From Clostridia bacterium (lineage in GTDB: Bacteria > Bacillota > Clostridia > Oscillospirales > CAG-272): a DNA stretch of 7,500 nucleotides. The stretch spans positions 1 to 7,500 of the forward strand of contig CAAGJL010000042.1 in NCBI GenBank assembly GCA_900770145.1. The letters are read 5' to 3'. Under the pieces are notes generated by a model that saw nothing but the letters and a program-made list of their open reading frames with translations, was not told the origin of the DNA and searched no databases. This document shows, piece by piece, positions 1 to 6,212 of the stretch. Both the position numbers and the translations under genes were made by a program. The first letter of the stretch is position 1, and each line of letters starts with the position of its first letter.

Positions 1-39
1 GTGGCACAAAAGAAAAAGAAGCAAAAAGAAAATGCCGTT
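1..39 (+). CDS. Possible C-terminal end of an upstream plus-strand gene (partial)
   Basis: The first bases are A-rich and open in all three plus frames. The third frame ends in a Lys/Glu-rich tail (…KEKEAKRKCR) at a TAA at 37-39, 11 nt before a strong terminator, which is the usual arrangement for a gene end. The first frame stays open to a TAA at 82-84 but has to read through the terminator stem, so it is less likely. No domain can be recognised from about 12 residues. The frame choice, and even the presence of a gene, is an inference from the terminator. Only the sequence left of the window can settle it. Confidence 0.25.
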
Positions 40-50
40 AAGGAGATGCG

Positions 51-82
51 AAAAGGGGGCTTTTTGAAAAAAGCCCCCTTTT
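51..82. terminator. Strong bidirectional Rho-independent terminator
   Basis: The two 15-nt arms, AAAAGGGGGCTTTTT (51-65) and AAAAAGCCCCCTTTT (68-82), are perfect inverse complements, with a GC core flanked by A and T runs on both sides. Because the strict spacer is only 2 nt, the innermost A/T pairs probably open to form the loop. The U-tract exists in both directions. It can therefore end the minus-strand cluster, whose last gene stops at 139, and also any plus-strand gene arriving from the left. Confidence 0.9.
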
Positions 83-138
83 AATCCCCTAAAAACTTTT
101 CAACGATTGTCGCCGGAATGTTGGGCGTGTGCGCCGGA

Positions 139-789
139 TTACCGAAACAGCCGTTCCGACAACTCCGCCGGGGTGTCGGCAAGAGTGGTGGCGCCTGCCC
201 CCCGCAGGGTCTCCACCGAACGGAACCCCCAGGTCACAAACACGCCGGCAATGCCGCTGTTGCGGGCGGTCTCCACGTCCACTTCCGAGTCCCCGACGTA
301 GCGGGCGGCGGCGGGGGCGACGTTCAGCGTGTGTAACACCGCGTTGACCATATCCGGCGCGGGCTTTTTGGCAATGCCCTCTTTTTCGCCCAGCACACAG
401 TCAAACAGCCCCGGAAAGTAATCCCGCGCCAGAATCTGCACAGCAAAATCCGCTTTGTTGGAAACCACTGCGGTCAGCACCCCCGCCGCACGAAGATCGG
501 CAAGCAGTTCCGGCACGCCGGCGTAAGGGCGCGTGTGGTCGGCGCAGTGCGCCGCGTAATGTACCTTGAAATCCGCCAGCACTTTGGCGGTCACCTCCGG
601 GGAGGTGCCCGCGGGCACTGCGCGCTCCATCAGTCTGGCAATGCCGTTGCCCACAAAGCGCCGCGTTTCTTCCATCGTTCTTTCGGGAAAGCCGTTTGCG
701 GCAAGCGCCGCGTTCAGGCTCTCTTTCAGATCCTCCAAGGTGTCGAGAATCGTCCCGTCCATATCGAAAATAACCAGTTCCGGCTTCAT
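139..789 (-). CDS. HAD-superfamily phosphatase, phosphoglycolate phosphatase-like (Gph/PpaX type)
   Basis: A 216-aa cytoplasmic haloacid-dehalogenase hydrolase of the DxD class with an alpha-helical cap, the usual length for Gph/PGMB-like enzymes. Motif I is FDMDGTILDT with nucleophile Asp9 and acid/base Asp11. Motif II is VVSNK, with Ser110. Motif III is the lysine in KKPAPD (Lys142). Motif IV is YVGDSEVD, with Asp167 and Asp171. The cap lies at about residues 15-85. Enzymes of this group remove phosphate from 2-phosphoglycolate, pyrophosphate or sugar phosphates, and the sequence does not tell which. The ATG start is supported by GGAGG at 796-800, 6 nt upstream; the upstream gene's stop falls inside this spacer, leaving a 1-nt gap, so the two genes are translationally linked. 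It is the last gene of the run, followed after about 55 nt by the terminator at 51-82. The HAD family call is very secure; the substrate is a guess. Confidence 0.9.
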   Translation of the reverse strand: MKPELVIFDMDGTILDTLEDLKESLNAALAANGFPERTMEETRRFVGNGIARLMERAVPAGTSPEVTAKVLADFKVHYAAHCADHTRPYAGVPELLADLRAAGVLTAVVSNKADFAVQILARDYFPGLFDCVLGEKEGIAKKPAPDMVNAVLHTLNVAPAAARYVGDSEVDVETARNSGIAGVFVTWGFRSVETLRGAGATTLADTPAELSERLFR

Positions 790-790
790 T

Positions 791-1630
791 TCAAACCTCC
801 ATGGTTCCTTTTTCCAACCGCTCGATCACATCGGCAATCAACCCCTCGTTACAGTCACACAGTACGGCGTCAGCCACTGCCTTGACGTCCGGTTGCGCGT
901 TGGCGGGCGACACGGCGAAATCGGCGGCTTGCAGCATGGCAATGTCGTTGTCAAAATCCCCGCAGGCGATGATTTTTCGCGCGGTGTGCGCGCCGCTCAT
1001 CAGAGTGCGCAGTTTTTCAATCCCGTGCGCTTTGGTACAGCCGAGTTGCTGAACCTCAATGATATGCGTGCCGGACCGAGTAATCGAAAGCCGCCCGCCG
1101 AACTCCGCCTCAAACGGCTTCCGCATCCGCTCCAACGTTTCCGGCGTGTCGCGGTACACGATCTTGAACCAGTCGTCGTTCCGCCAGTTTTCCGCCGGGC
1201 GGGAAATGAGCAACGCGCCCTTGTCATAATTCGGAATGTCACGCGCCAAATATCCCGTTGCTTCCTCAATCCGCAACTCCGTCGGGGTAGAAACGCGGAA
1301 TTGCACGTGCGGGAATTTTTCTCTCGAAAACCGCAGCAATTCCCGCGTGATTTCCGGGGGTAACATCTCCCCCATCAGCACCTCTTTTTTTCCGAAATCA
1401 TACAGATACGCCCCGTTGCACATCACGGCGGGGGCGGAGAACAACTCCTCCGGGTGCGGGATGGAGCCGCGGATGTTCAGGTGCAGCCGTCCGGTGGCAA
1501 TGGTAAATTGCCCGCCGCCCGCGCGAAAACGCGCAAGCGCCTCAAGGTTGCGCGGCACGAGTTTGCCGCCCGCGCCGAAAAACGTTCCGTCAAGGTCCGT
1601 AATCAACAGGATATCCGAAAAGTCGGTCAT
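791..1630 (-). CDS. Cof-type HAD-IIB family hydrolase (sugar-phosphate/FMN phosphatase-like)
   Basis: A 279-aa cytoplasmic HAD hydrolase of the Cof/YidA/SupH type (class IIB cap between motifs II and III). Motif I is TDLDGTFF with Asp12 and Asp14. Motif II is TIATGR around Thr46. MCNGAYLYD (70-78) matches the family's conserved NGA-x-x-x-D stretch. The motif III lysine is probably Lys200 in LGCTKAHGI. Motif IV is GDFDND with Asp225 and Asp229. Family members act on phosphosugars, FMN or pyridoxal phosphate with broad specificity, so no substrate is assigned. Its ATG overlaps the TGA of the pseudouridine synthase gene by 4 nt (ATGA), preceded by an AAGGA-type site, which indicates translational coupling. 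The two HAD genes in tandem share only the core fold and differ in cap class, so they are not a recent duplication. Confidence 0.9.
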   Translation of the reverse strand: MTDFSDILLITDLDGTFFGAGGKLVPRNLEALARFRAGGGQFTIATGRLHLNIRGSIPHPEELFSAPAVMCNGAYLYDFGKKEVLMGEMLPPEITRELLRFSREKFPHVQFRVSTPTELRIEEATGYLARDIPNYDKGALLISRPAENWRNDDWFKIVYRDTPETLERMRKPFEAEFGGRLSITRSGTHIIEVQQLGCTKAHGIEKLRTLMSGAHTARKIIACGDFDNDIAMLQAADFAVSPANAQPDVKAVADAVLCDCNEGLIADVIERLEKGTMEV

Positions 1631-2628
1631 GGTTCTTCCTTTCGCAAAAGCGCTAAAATCGCCTCAAAATTCTCCGGCAGAGGGGCATAAAACGTGACCT
1701 CTTTACCGGTGGCGGGGTGCAGGAACGAAAGCTCGCCCGCGTGCAGGCATTGCCCCGTGAAAAGCGTTTTGTGCCGCGCCTCAAACTTCGTGCCGCCCCC
1801 GCCGTACACGGGGTCGCCGAGCAGGGGGTGCCCGAGACTTGCCATATGCACGCGGATCTGGTGCGTGCGCCCGGTCTCCAACCGACAACGGATGTAGGTA
1901 AAGCGCCCGAAACGCTCCGCCACTTCATAGTGCGTGACGGCGCGCTTCCCCGCGCCCGGCGTGCGGAGCACCGCCATTTTCTTGCGGTCGGTCGGGTGCC
2001 TGCCCACCGGCGCGTCTACCGTGCCGCTGTCCGCTTTCAGATTCCCCAGTACGATCGCATCATACACGCGGCGCACGGTGTGCGTTTCCAGTTGGGCGGC
2101 AAGCGCGCGGTGCGCCGCGTCGTTTTTCGCCACCACCAACAGCCCGCTGGTATCTTTGTCGATCCGGTGCACGATGCCGGGGCGCAACGCCCCGCCCACA
2201 CCGGAAAGAGAGTCTTTACAATGATACAAAAGGGCGTTGACCAACGTGCCTGCGGGGTTGCCCGCCGCGGGGTGCACCACCATACCGGCAGGGTTGTTGA
2301 TCACCGCCACGTCCGCGTCCTCATAGACAATATCCAGCGGGATATTCTCCGGCTCGGCTTCGATTTCTTCCGGCTCCGGCACGGCGACCCTCACGCGCTC
2401 ACCGCCCGCAAGGCGGTAGTTTTTTTTCGGCTTGCCGGGGGAAACTTCCACGTTTCCGCCCTCCAACAGCCGCTCCGCTTCCGCACGGGAAAAGCCGAAC
2501 GCCGCGGAAAGGTACGCGTCAAGTCTTGTCCCCGCCGCCTCTGCCGGAACGGTTGCTTCCGCCGTGGCGCGCGGCGCCCCCGGTGCTACGGGCGCCATCC
2601 CATCCGTCCGTTCAGGATTTTTGGTCAT
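1627..2628 (-). CDS. RluD-family 23S rRNA pseudouridine synthase (YlyB-like)
   Basis: A 333-aa RNA pseudouridine synthase of the RluA/RluC/RluD family, which isomerises uridine to pseudouridine in RNA, in RluD's case in the helix 69 loop of 23S rRNA. After a low-complexity Ala/Pro-rich extension (about 1-30), an S4 RNA-binding domain covers about 33-85 (GTRLDAYLS … YRLAGGERVRVAVP). The catalytic domain covers about 95-325. Its signature HRIDKDTSGLLVVAKN (154-169) carries the nucleophile Asp157, and ETGRTHQIRVHM (251-262) and LGDPVYGG are further family motifs. The start is fixed by AGGAG at 2636-2640; a second Met at residue 11 lacks such a site. The gene overlaps the lspA end by 17 nt. The position next to lspA matches B. 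subtilis ylyB. The exact target uridines cannot be read from the sequence. Confidence 0.95.
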   Translation of the reverse strand: MTKNPERTDGMAPVAPGAPRATAEATVPAEAAGTRLDAYLSAAFGFSRAEAERLLEGGNVEVSPGKPKKNYRLAGGERVRVAVPEPEEIEAEPENIPLDIVYEDADVAVINNPAGMVVHPAAGNPAGTLVNALLYHCKDSLSGVGGALRPGIVHRIDKDTSGLLVVAKNDAAHRALAAQLETHTVRRVYDAIVLGNLKADSGTVDAPVGRHPTDRKKMAVLRTPGAGKRAVTHYEVAERFGRFTYIRCRLETGRTHQIRVHMASLGHPLLGDPVYGGGGTKFEARHKTLFTGQCLHAGELSFLHPATGKEVTFYAPLPENFEAILALLRKEEP

Positions 2629-3166
2629 CGCTTTTCTCCTGCCTGTCGGGCGGGGCGTCGCCCTCTCCCCCGTTTTTCGTTACGGCGGGGGTTTTTTCTT
2701 TGTTTTGGTATTCGGCAACAACCTCAAAAATCAGCCCCACGGCAAACACCACGCCGCCCACGGTCACCGCCGCGTCCGCCACGTTAAAGACCCAGGACCA
2801 AAGATTGGGGAATGCGCAAAAATCGATAAAGTCCACCACAAATCCGCGCGCCACGCGGTCGATCATATTGCCGATCCCGCCCCCTACAATCAGGGAAAGC
2901 GACACGCGGAACAGCGTGGTTTTGGCATAGCGGAAAAGGTAGTAGCCGATGGCAAGAATCCCCAGTGTGGAAAGCACCAGAAACACCCACCTGTGGTCGG
3001 AAAGCAGCCCGAACGCCATCCCCCGGTTTTCCACATAGGTGAACTGCAACACCCCCGGAATGAGCACCTTTTGCCCCTCATAGAGATAAGCCACCACCAG
3101 CGCCTTGCTGACCTGATCCGACAGAATCACCACGGCAATGATCGCACTCATCACAATCATCCACAT
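2612..3166 (-). CDS. lspA: Lipoprotein signal peptidase (signal peptidase II)
   Basis: A 184-aa integral membrane aspartyl protease that cuts the signal peptide from diacylglyceryl-modified prolipoproteins just before the lipidated cysteine. Four hydrophobic segments lie at about 3-22, 58-77, 84-98 and 125-150. Conserved blocks are SDQVSK (16-21), ENRGMAFG (46-53), GGGIGNMIDR (95-104), VVDFIDF (110-116) and FNVADAAV (127-134). Asp103 and Asp131 are the expected catalytic pair. The first ATG is preferred because AAAGGAG (3175-3181) lies 8 nt upstream; Met3 and Met6 are alternatives. A charged, probably disordered cytoplasmic tail (about 154-184) makes it somewhat longer than the typical 150-165 aa. 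The 3' end overlaps the rluD-like gene by 17 nt. It is separated from ileS by a 156-nt spacer containing a stem-loop and a repeat copy. Confidence 0.97.
   Translation of the reverse strand: MWMIVMSAIIAVVILSDQVSKALVVAYLYEGQKVLIPGVLQFTYVENRGMAFGLLSDHRWVFLVLSTLGILAIGYYLFRYAKTTLFRVSLSLIVGGGIGNMIDRVARGFVVDFIDFCAFPNLWSWVFNVADAAVTVGGVVFAVGLIFEVVAEYQNKEKTPAVTKNGGEGDAPPDRQEKSDDQKS
2636..2640 (-). promoter_or_regulatory. Ribosome binding site of the rluD-like gene, inside lspA
   Basis: The minus strand reads AGGAG, 7 nt before the ATG at 2628. It lies within the last codons of lspA, so initiation depends on ribosomes or mRNA from lspA. It favours the first Met over the one at residue 11. Confidence 0.75.
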
Positions 3167-3187
3167 CGAAAACGCTCCTTTCTTGAA

Positions 3188-3277
3188 CCTGTCAGGCCAC
3201 CATTCCCGAGTATTTTAACGCAGTATGACGGGGAATCCGCCCGCGAGAGGCGGGTTCGGATACCTCCTGTCAGGCTA
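3188..3277 (+). repeat. Interspersed repeat, left copy (core 3202-3277), inside the operon
   Basis: The core 3202-3277 matches the reverse complement of 7388-7463 at 66 of 76 positions without gaps (hand alignment). The first 27 positions are identical, and the last 14 (from TCCTGTCAGG onward) are also identical. CCTGTCAGG occurs at both edges (3188-3196 and 3266-3274). Inside is a stem-loop: ATCCGCCCGC (3235-3244), loop GAGAG, then GCGGG-TT-CGGAT (3250-3261). Relative to the right copy, about 23 nt are missing between GTCAGGC (3191-3197) and the core, which removes one arm of an AT-rich hairpin. It lies between ileS and lspA. It has no recognisable transposase, tRNA or protein content. It may be a MITE- or REP-like element, but I cannot name a known family. 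Confidence 0.85.
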
Positions 3278-3282
3278 GCCAA

Positions 3283-3314
3283 ATCGGGCGCGGGAAAAAT
3301 GCCCCGCGCCCGAT
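3283..3314 (-). terminator. 12-bp GC-rich stem-loop just after ileS
   Basis: ATCGGGCGCGGG (3283-3294) and CCCGCGCCCGAT (3303-3314) are perfect inverse complements around an 8-nt loop. The structure begins 8 nt after the ileS stop codon. On the transcribed strand it is followed only by a short TTT and then GGCTAGCC, so it is a weak terminator at best. It may act as a partial terminator, an RNA-processing stem or a 3'-end stabiliser between ileS and lspA. The stem is certain; its role is an inference. Confidence 0.6.
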
Positions 3315-3322
3315 CGGGAATG

Positions 3323-6121
3323 TTACAGCCCCAGCACGCGGCGGCAACGGGGGCACAGGCACCCGTCGGCTCCGTCATGGAAAGCCTCTTTGGTATAATT
3401 CCAGCACCGATCGCACTTCTCGCCCTCGGCGGCGCCCACCAGCACCCCGATGGTTTCGCCCTCCTCGGTGTGCGCTTCTGCGGGGATTGCCCCGTTCACC
3501 AACGTCACGTCGGAAACGATAAAGAGCGTGGGCAGCTCGGCGCGGAAAGCGTCCAGCAGGGCAAAATCCCCGGCGTCCGGCGCAAACACCGTCACTTTCG
3601 CGTCCAGCGATTTGCCGATCTGCTTTTCGGCGCGCGCCAGTTCCAGCGCTTTCATCACCGGCTCACGCAGGCGGAACAGTTTTTCGTACCGCCCCCGCAC
3701 TTCGGGGAAAGCCAGCGCCTCGTCATATGCCGGCAGGTCGTTGAGGAACACGCTTTCCTTCACGTCGCCCGCCCGATGCGGCATTGCCTGCCAGATCTCC
3801 TCCGCGGTAAACGCCAGCAGGGGCGCGATCAGACGCGTAAGGGTGTGAATGATATCGTACATCGCGGTCTGCGCACTGCGCCGCGCGGCGGAGGCAGCCC
3901 CCTCGGCATACACCCGGTCTTTGGTGATGTCGATATAGAATTTGGAAAGTTCCACCGTGCAGAAGTTGTTGACATCGTGATAGATGGTGTGGAAGTCGTA
4001 TGCGTCATACGCCGCGCGGGCGTCACGCACCAGATCGTTCATCCCGGCGACCGCCCATTTGTCAAGGTCGGTGAGCTCCGAGAGCAGCAGTGCGTCGGCA
4101 TCCGGGTCAAAGTCATACAGGTCGGCAAGCAGGAAGCGCGCGGTATTGCGGATTTTCCGATACGCGTCGGACAGTTGTCTGAAAATCGCGTCCGAGGCAC
4201 GCACGTCCACCTGATAGTCGCTGGAAGCGACCCACAGCCGCACGAGGTCCGCGCCGTATTTGGAGATCATCTCCTCGGGCGCCACCGAGTTGCCGAGCGA
4301 CTTGTGCATCGCCTTGCCCTCGCCGTCCACAACCCAGCCGTGGGTCAGCACGGTGCGGTAGGGCGCACCCTGTCCTTTCGCGCCGACGGCAGTCAGCAGA
4401 GAGGATTGGAACCACCCGCGGTACTGGTCGGCACCCTCAAGATACAGGTCAGCGGGGAATTTATGACCGGGTCTGCCCTCCAACACGTTGAAATGGCTGG
4501 AGCCGGAGTCAAACCACCCGTCAAGGGTATTGCCCTCTTTGGTAAAGTGCGTGCCGCCGCACTCCGGGCACCGGAAGCCCTGCGGCAGGATTTCCGCCGC
4601 GTCCATATCAAACCACGCGTTGGAGCCCTTTTCGCCGAAGAGCTTCGACACCGCGTCAATCGTCTCCTCATTGCAGACGGGTTTTCTGCAATCCTCACAG
4701 TAAAACACCGGGATGGGCAAGCCCCAATGGCGCTGGCGCGAAATGCACCAGTCGGCGCGCTCCCGCACCATGGATTTGATGCGCTCGCCGCCCCATTCGG
4801 GGATCCACTGCACCTTATCGCACGCGGCAACCGCCTCGTCCTTGAACGCCTCCACGGAGCAGAACCACTGCGGCGTGGCGCGGAAGATAATCGGCGATTT
4901 GCAGCGCCAGCAGTGCGGGTACTCATGCTCGATCTTCTCGGCGGCAAACAGCGCGCCGCTCTCGGTGAGGTCCGCTAAAATCGCGTCGTTGGAAACGTCA
5001 TAGCGCATCCCGGCAAACTTGCCCGCGTCCGCGGTCTGAATGCCGCGGTCGTCTACCGGCACGATAATTTCCATATTGTAACGGCGGCAGGTCTGATAGT
5101 CGTCGGCGCCAAAGCCCGGCGCGGTATGCACGCAACCGGTGCCGCTGTCCATCGTGACATAATCCGCGTTGACCAGAAGCGACTCCCGGTTCAGGAACGG
5201 GTGCGCCGCGGTCATATATTCAAATTCCTTGCCTTTGAGCGTGGCAAGCACGCGATAAGAGCCGATGCCCCCCGCCGCCATGGTTTTTTCCGCCAGCGCC
5301 GCCGCCACAATGTAGGTCTCGCCGTTGTCCGCCGCCGCCAGCACGTAGTCCTCCACGGGGTTCAGCGCGATGGCAAGGTTGCCCGGCAGGGTCCAGATCG
5401 TGGTCGTCCAGATTACAAAATAGGTTTTGGCAAGGTCGGCGTATGCGCCCAGCTTGCCGTGGTCGTCTTTCACGCGGAATTTGACGTATACGGAGGTACA
5501 GGGGTCGGTCTGATACTCGATTTCCGCTTCGGCAAGAGCGGTTTCGTCCTTCGGGCACCAGTACACGGGTTTAAGCCCTTTATAAATGTAACCTTTGCGG
5601 TACATCTCGCCGAACACGCGCACCTCGCGCGCCTCAAAATCCGGATTCATGGTCAGGTACGGGTGCTCCCAGTCCGCCGTGACGCCAAGCCGCTTGAACT
5701 GCCCCATCTGCACGTTGACGAAATTCTGCGCAAAATCATGGCACTGAGAGCGGAAATCGGAGATCGACATTTTTTTGCGGTCGATCTTGTTTTTCTTGAT
5801 GATGGCGCTCTCAATCGGCATCCCGTGGTTATCCCAACCGGGCACATACGGGGTATAGAGCCCCGCCATGGACTTCGACTTGTTGATAAAATCTTTGAGG
5901 ATTTTGTTCATCGCCGTGCCCATATGAATATTACCGTTGGAGAAGGGGGGTCCGTCATGCAGAACAAAAGAGGGCTTGCCCTCGTTTTTTTGCAACATCC
6001 GGCCGTAAAGCCCCAATTCCTGCCAGTAGTCCAGCATCGCGGGCTCGCGCTTCGGCAGCTCCGCCCGCATGGCAAACGTGGTATTCGGCAGATTGAGTGA
6101 CGCACTGTAATCCTTTGGCAT
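3323..6121 (-). CDS. ileS: Isoleucyl-tRNA synthetase
   Basis: A 932-aa class I aminoacyl-tRNA synthetase that charges tRNA-Ile in the cytoplasm and edits mis-activated valine. The HIGH-type motif is in DGPPFSNGNIHMGTA (56-70), reading HMGT. GWDNHGMPIE (95-104) follows. The CP1 editing domain covers roughly 190-400, with TTTIWTLPGN (239-248) and GTGCVHTAPGFGADD (327-341). SRQRHWGLPIP (461-471), LEGADQYRGWFQSSLL (561-576) and a KMSKS-type loop reading AMHKSLGN (604-611) complete the core. The anticodon-binding domain runs from about 685. The C-terminal zinc finger has Cys903, Cys906, Cys923 and Cys926. Further CxxC pairs at 404/407, 475/478 and 518/521 suggest a second metal site. The start at 6121 (MPKDYS) has AGGAG at 6131-6135; an in-frame ATG at 6163 would add 14 non-conserved residues. 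Length and domains are those of the common bacterial form. No T-box leader fits upstream. Confidence 0.98.
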   Translation of the reverse strand: MPKDYSASLNLPNTTFAMRAELPKREPAMLDYWQELGLYGRMLQKNEGKPSFVLHDGPPFSNGNIHMGTAMNKILKDFINKSKSMAGLYTPYVPGWDNHGMPIESAIIKKNKIDRKKMSISDFRSQCHDFAQNFVNVQMGQFKRLGVTADWEHPYLTMNPDFEAREVRVFGEMYRKGYIYKGLKPVYWCPKDETALAEAEIEYQTDPCTSVYVKFRVKDDHGKLGAYADLAKTYFVIWTTTIWTLPGNLAIALNPVEDYVLAAADNGETYIVAAALAEKTMAAGGIGSYRVLATLKGKEFEYMTAAHPFLNRESLLVNADYVTMDSGTGCVHTAPGFGADDYQTCRRYNMEIIVPVDDRGIQTADAGKFAGMRYDVSNDAILADLTESGALFAAEKIEHEYPHCWRCKSPIIFRATPQWFCSVEAFKDEAVAACDKVQWIPEWGGERIKSMVRERADWCISRQRHWGLPIPVFYCEDCRKPVCNEETIDAVSKLFGEKGSNAWFDMDAAEILPQGFRCPECGGTHFTKEGNTLDGWFDSGSSHFNVLEGRPGHKFPADLYLEGADQYRGWFQSSLLTAVGAKGQGAPYRTVLTHGWVVDGEGKAMHKSLGNSVAPEEMISKYGADLVRLWVASSDYQVDVRASDAIFRQLSDAYRKIRNTARFLLADLYDFDPDADALLLSELTDLDKWAVAGMNDLVRDARAAYDAYDFHTIYHDVNNFCTVELSKFYIDITKDRVYAEGAASAARRSAQTAMYDIIHTLTRLIAPLLAFTAEEIWQAMPHRAGDVKESVFLNDLPAYDEALAFPEVRGRYEKLFRLREPVMKALELARAEKQIGKSLDAKVTVFAPDAGDFALLDAFRAELPTLFIVSDVTLVNGAIPAEAHTEEGETIGVLVGAAEGEKCDRCWNYTKEAFHDGADGCLCPRCRRVLGL

Positions 6122-6130
6122 AAACTTAAA

Positions 6131-6135
6131 CTCCT
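6131..6135 (-). promoter_or_regulatory. Ribosome binding site deciding the ileS start
   Basis: The minus strand reads AGGAG, 9 nt before the ATG at 6121. The longer in-frame ATG at 6163 has only the foot of a GC-rich stem-loop upstream and no purine-rich site at a useful distance, so the shorter product is preferred. Confidence 0.8.
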
Positions 6136-6166
6136 GTATCTGAAAAATCTTGAAATCAAACAAACG

Positions 6167-6190
6167 GGGCGCCCCCGCAAAGCGGCGCCC
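6167..6190 (-). terminator. GC-rich stem-loop with imperfect U-tract between ylmH and ileS
   Basis: GGGCGCC (6167-6173) pairs with GGCGCCC (6184-6190), with a possible inner CCGC/GCGG helix (6175-6178 with 6182-6185). On the transcribed strand the stem is followed by CGTTTGTTTGATTT, an interrupted U-tract. It could act as a weak or partial terminator, or as an attenuator, in front of ileS. No T-box, S-box or other leader consensus is visible, and the spacer is only 87 nt. Confidence 0.5.
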
Positions 6191-6195
6191 GAATC

Positions 6196-6212
6196 TTAGC
6201 CCGACAGGCTAA
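6196..6212 (-). other. Small hairpin overlapping the ylmH stop codon
   Basis: TTAGCC (6196-6201) and GGCTAA (6207-6212) form a perfect 6-bp stem with a 5-nt loop, and the ylmH TAG lies in the stem. The minus-strand sequence TAGCCTGTCGGG agrees with the repeat-end sequence TAGCCTGACAGG at 10 of 12 positions. It may be a remnant of the same repeat family or a coincidence. Confidence 0.4.

Noticed and set aside
2638..2655. CCTGTCGGGC inside the lspA end resembling the repeat-end motif
   Set aside because: It lies in coding sequence, lacks the flanking CTA and hairpin context, and can be explained by GC-rich codons.
3202..3240. Promoter for lspA inside the repeat, based on TTAAAAT on the minus strand (3218-3212)
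   Set aside because: A -10-like sequence is present, but no acceptable -35 box lies 16-18 nt upstream in either repeat copy.
3202..3277. Possible small peptide encoded by the repeat (open in one frame in both copies, ending in a shared YCVKILG stretch)
   Set aside because: The ten nucleotide differences cause about five amino-acid changes in 24 residues, which shows no protein-level constraint. The frames run into unrelated flanks and have no consistent start or ribosome site.
2432..4978. Open frame of 848 codons on the plus strand across rluD, lspA and ileS
   Set aside because: It lies antisense to three genes with unmistakable family motifs, crosses their boundaries and has a His/Arg/Pro-rich composition without recognisable domains. 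It is a by-product of GC-rich codon use on the other strand.
5126..6100. Open plus-strand frame of 324 codons opposite the N-terminal half of ileS
   Set aside because: It is fully antisense to conserved IleRS sequence, with no family resemblance and no independent evidence of a start.
6122..6163. Longer IleRS start adding 14 residues
   Set aside because: The extra residues are not part of the IleRS family, and AGGAG is positioned for the ATG at 6121.
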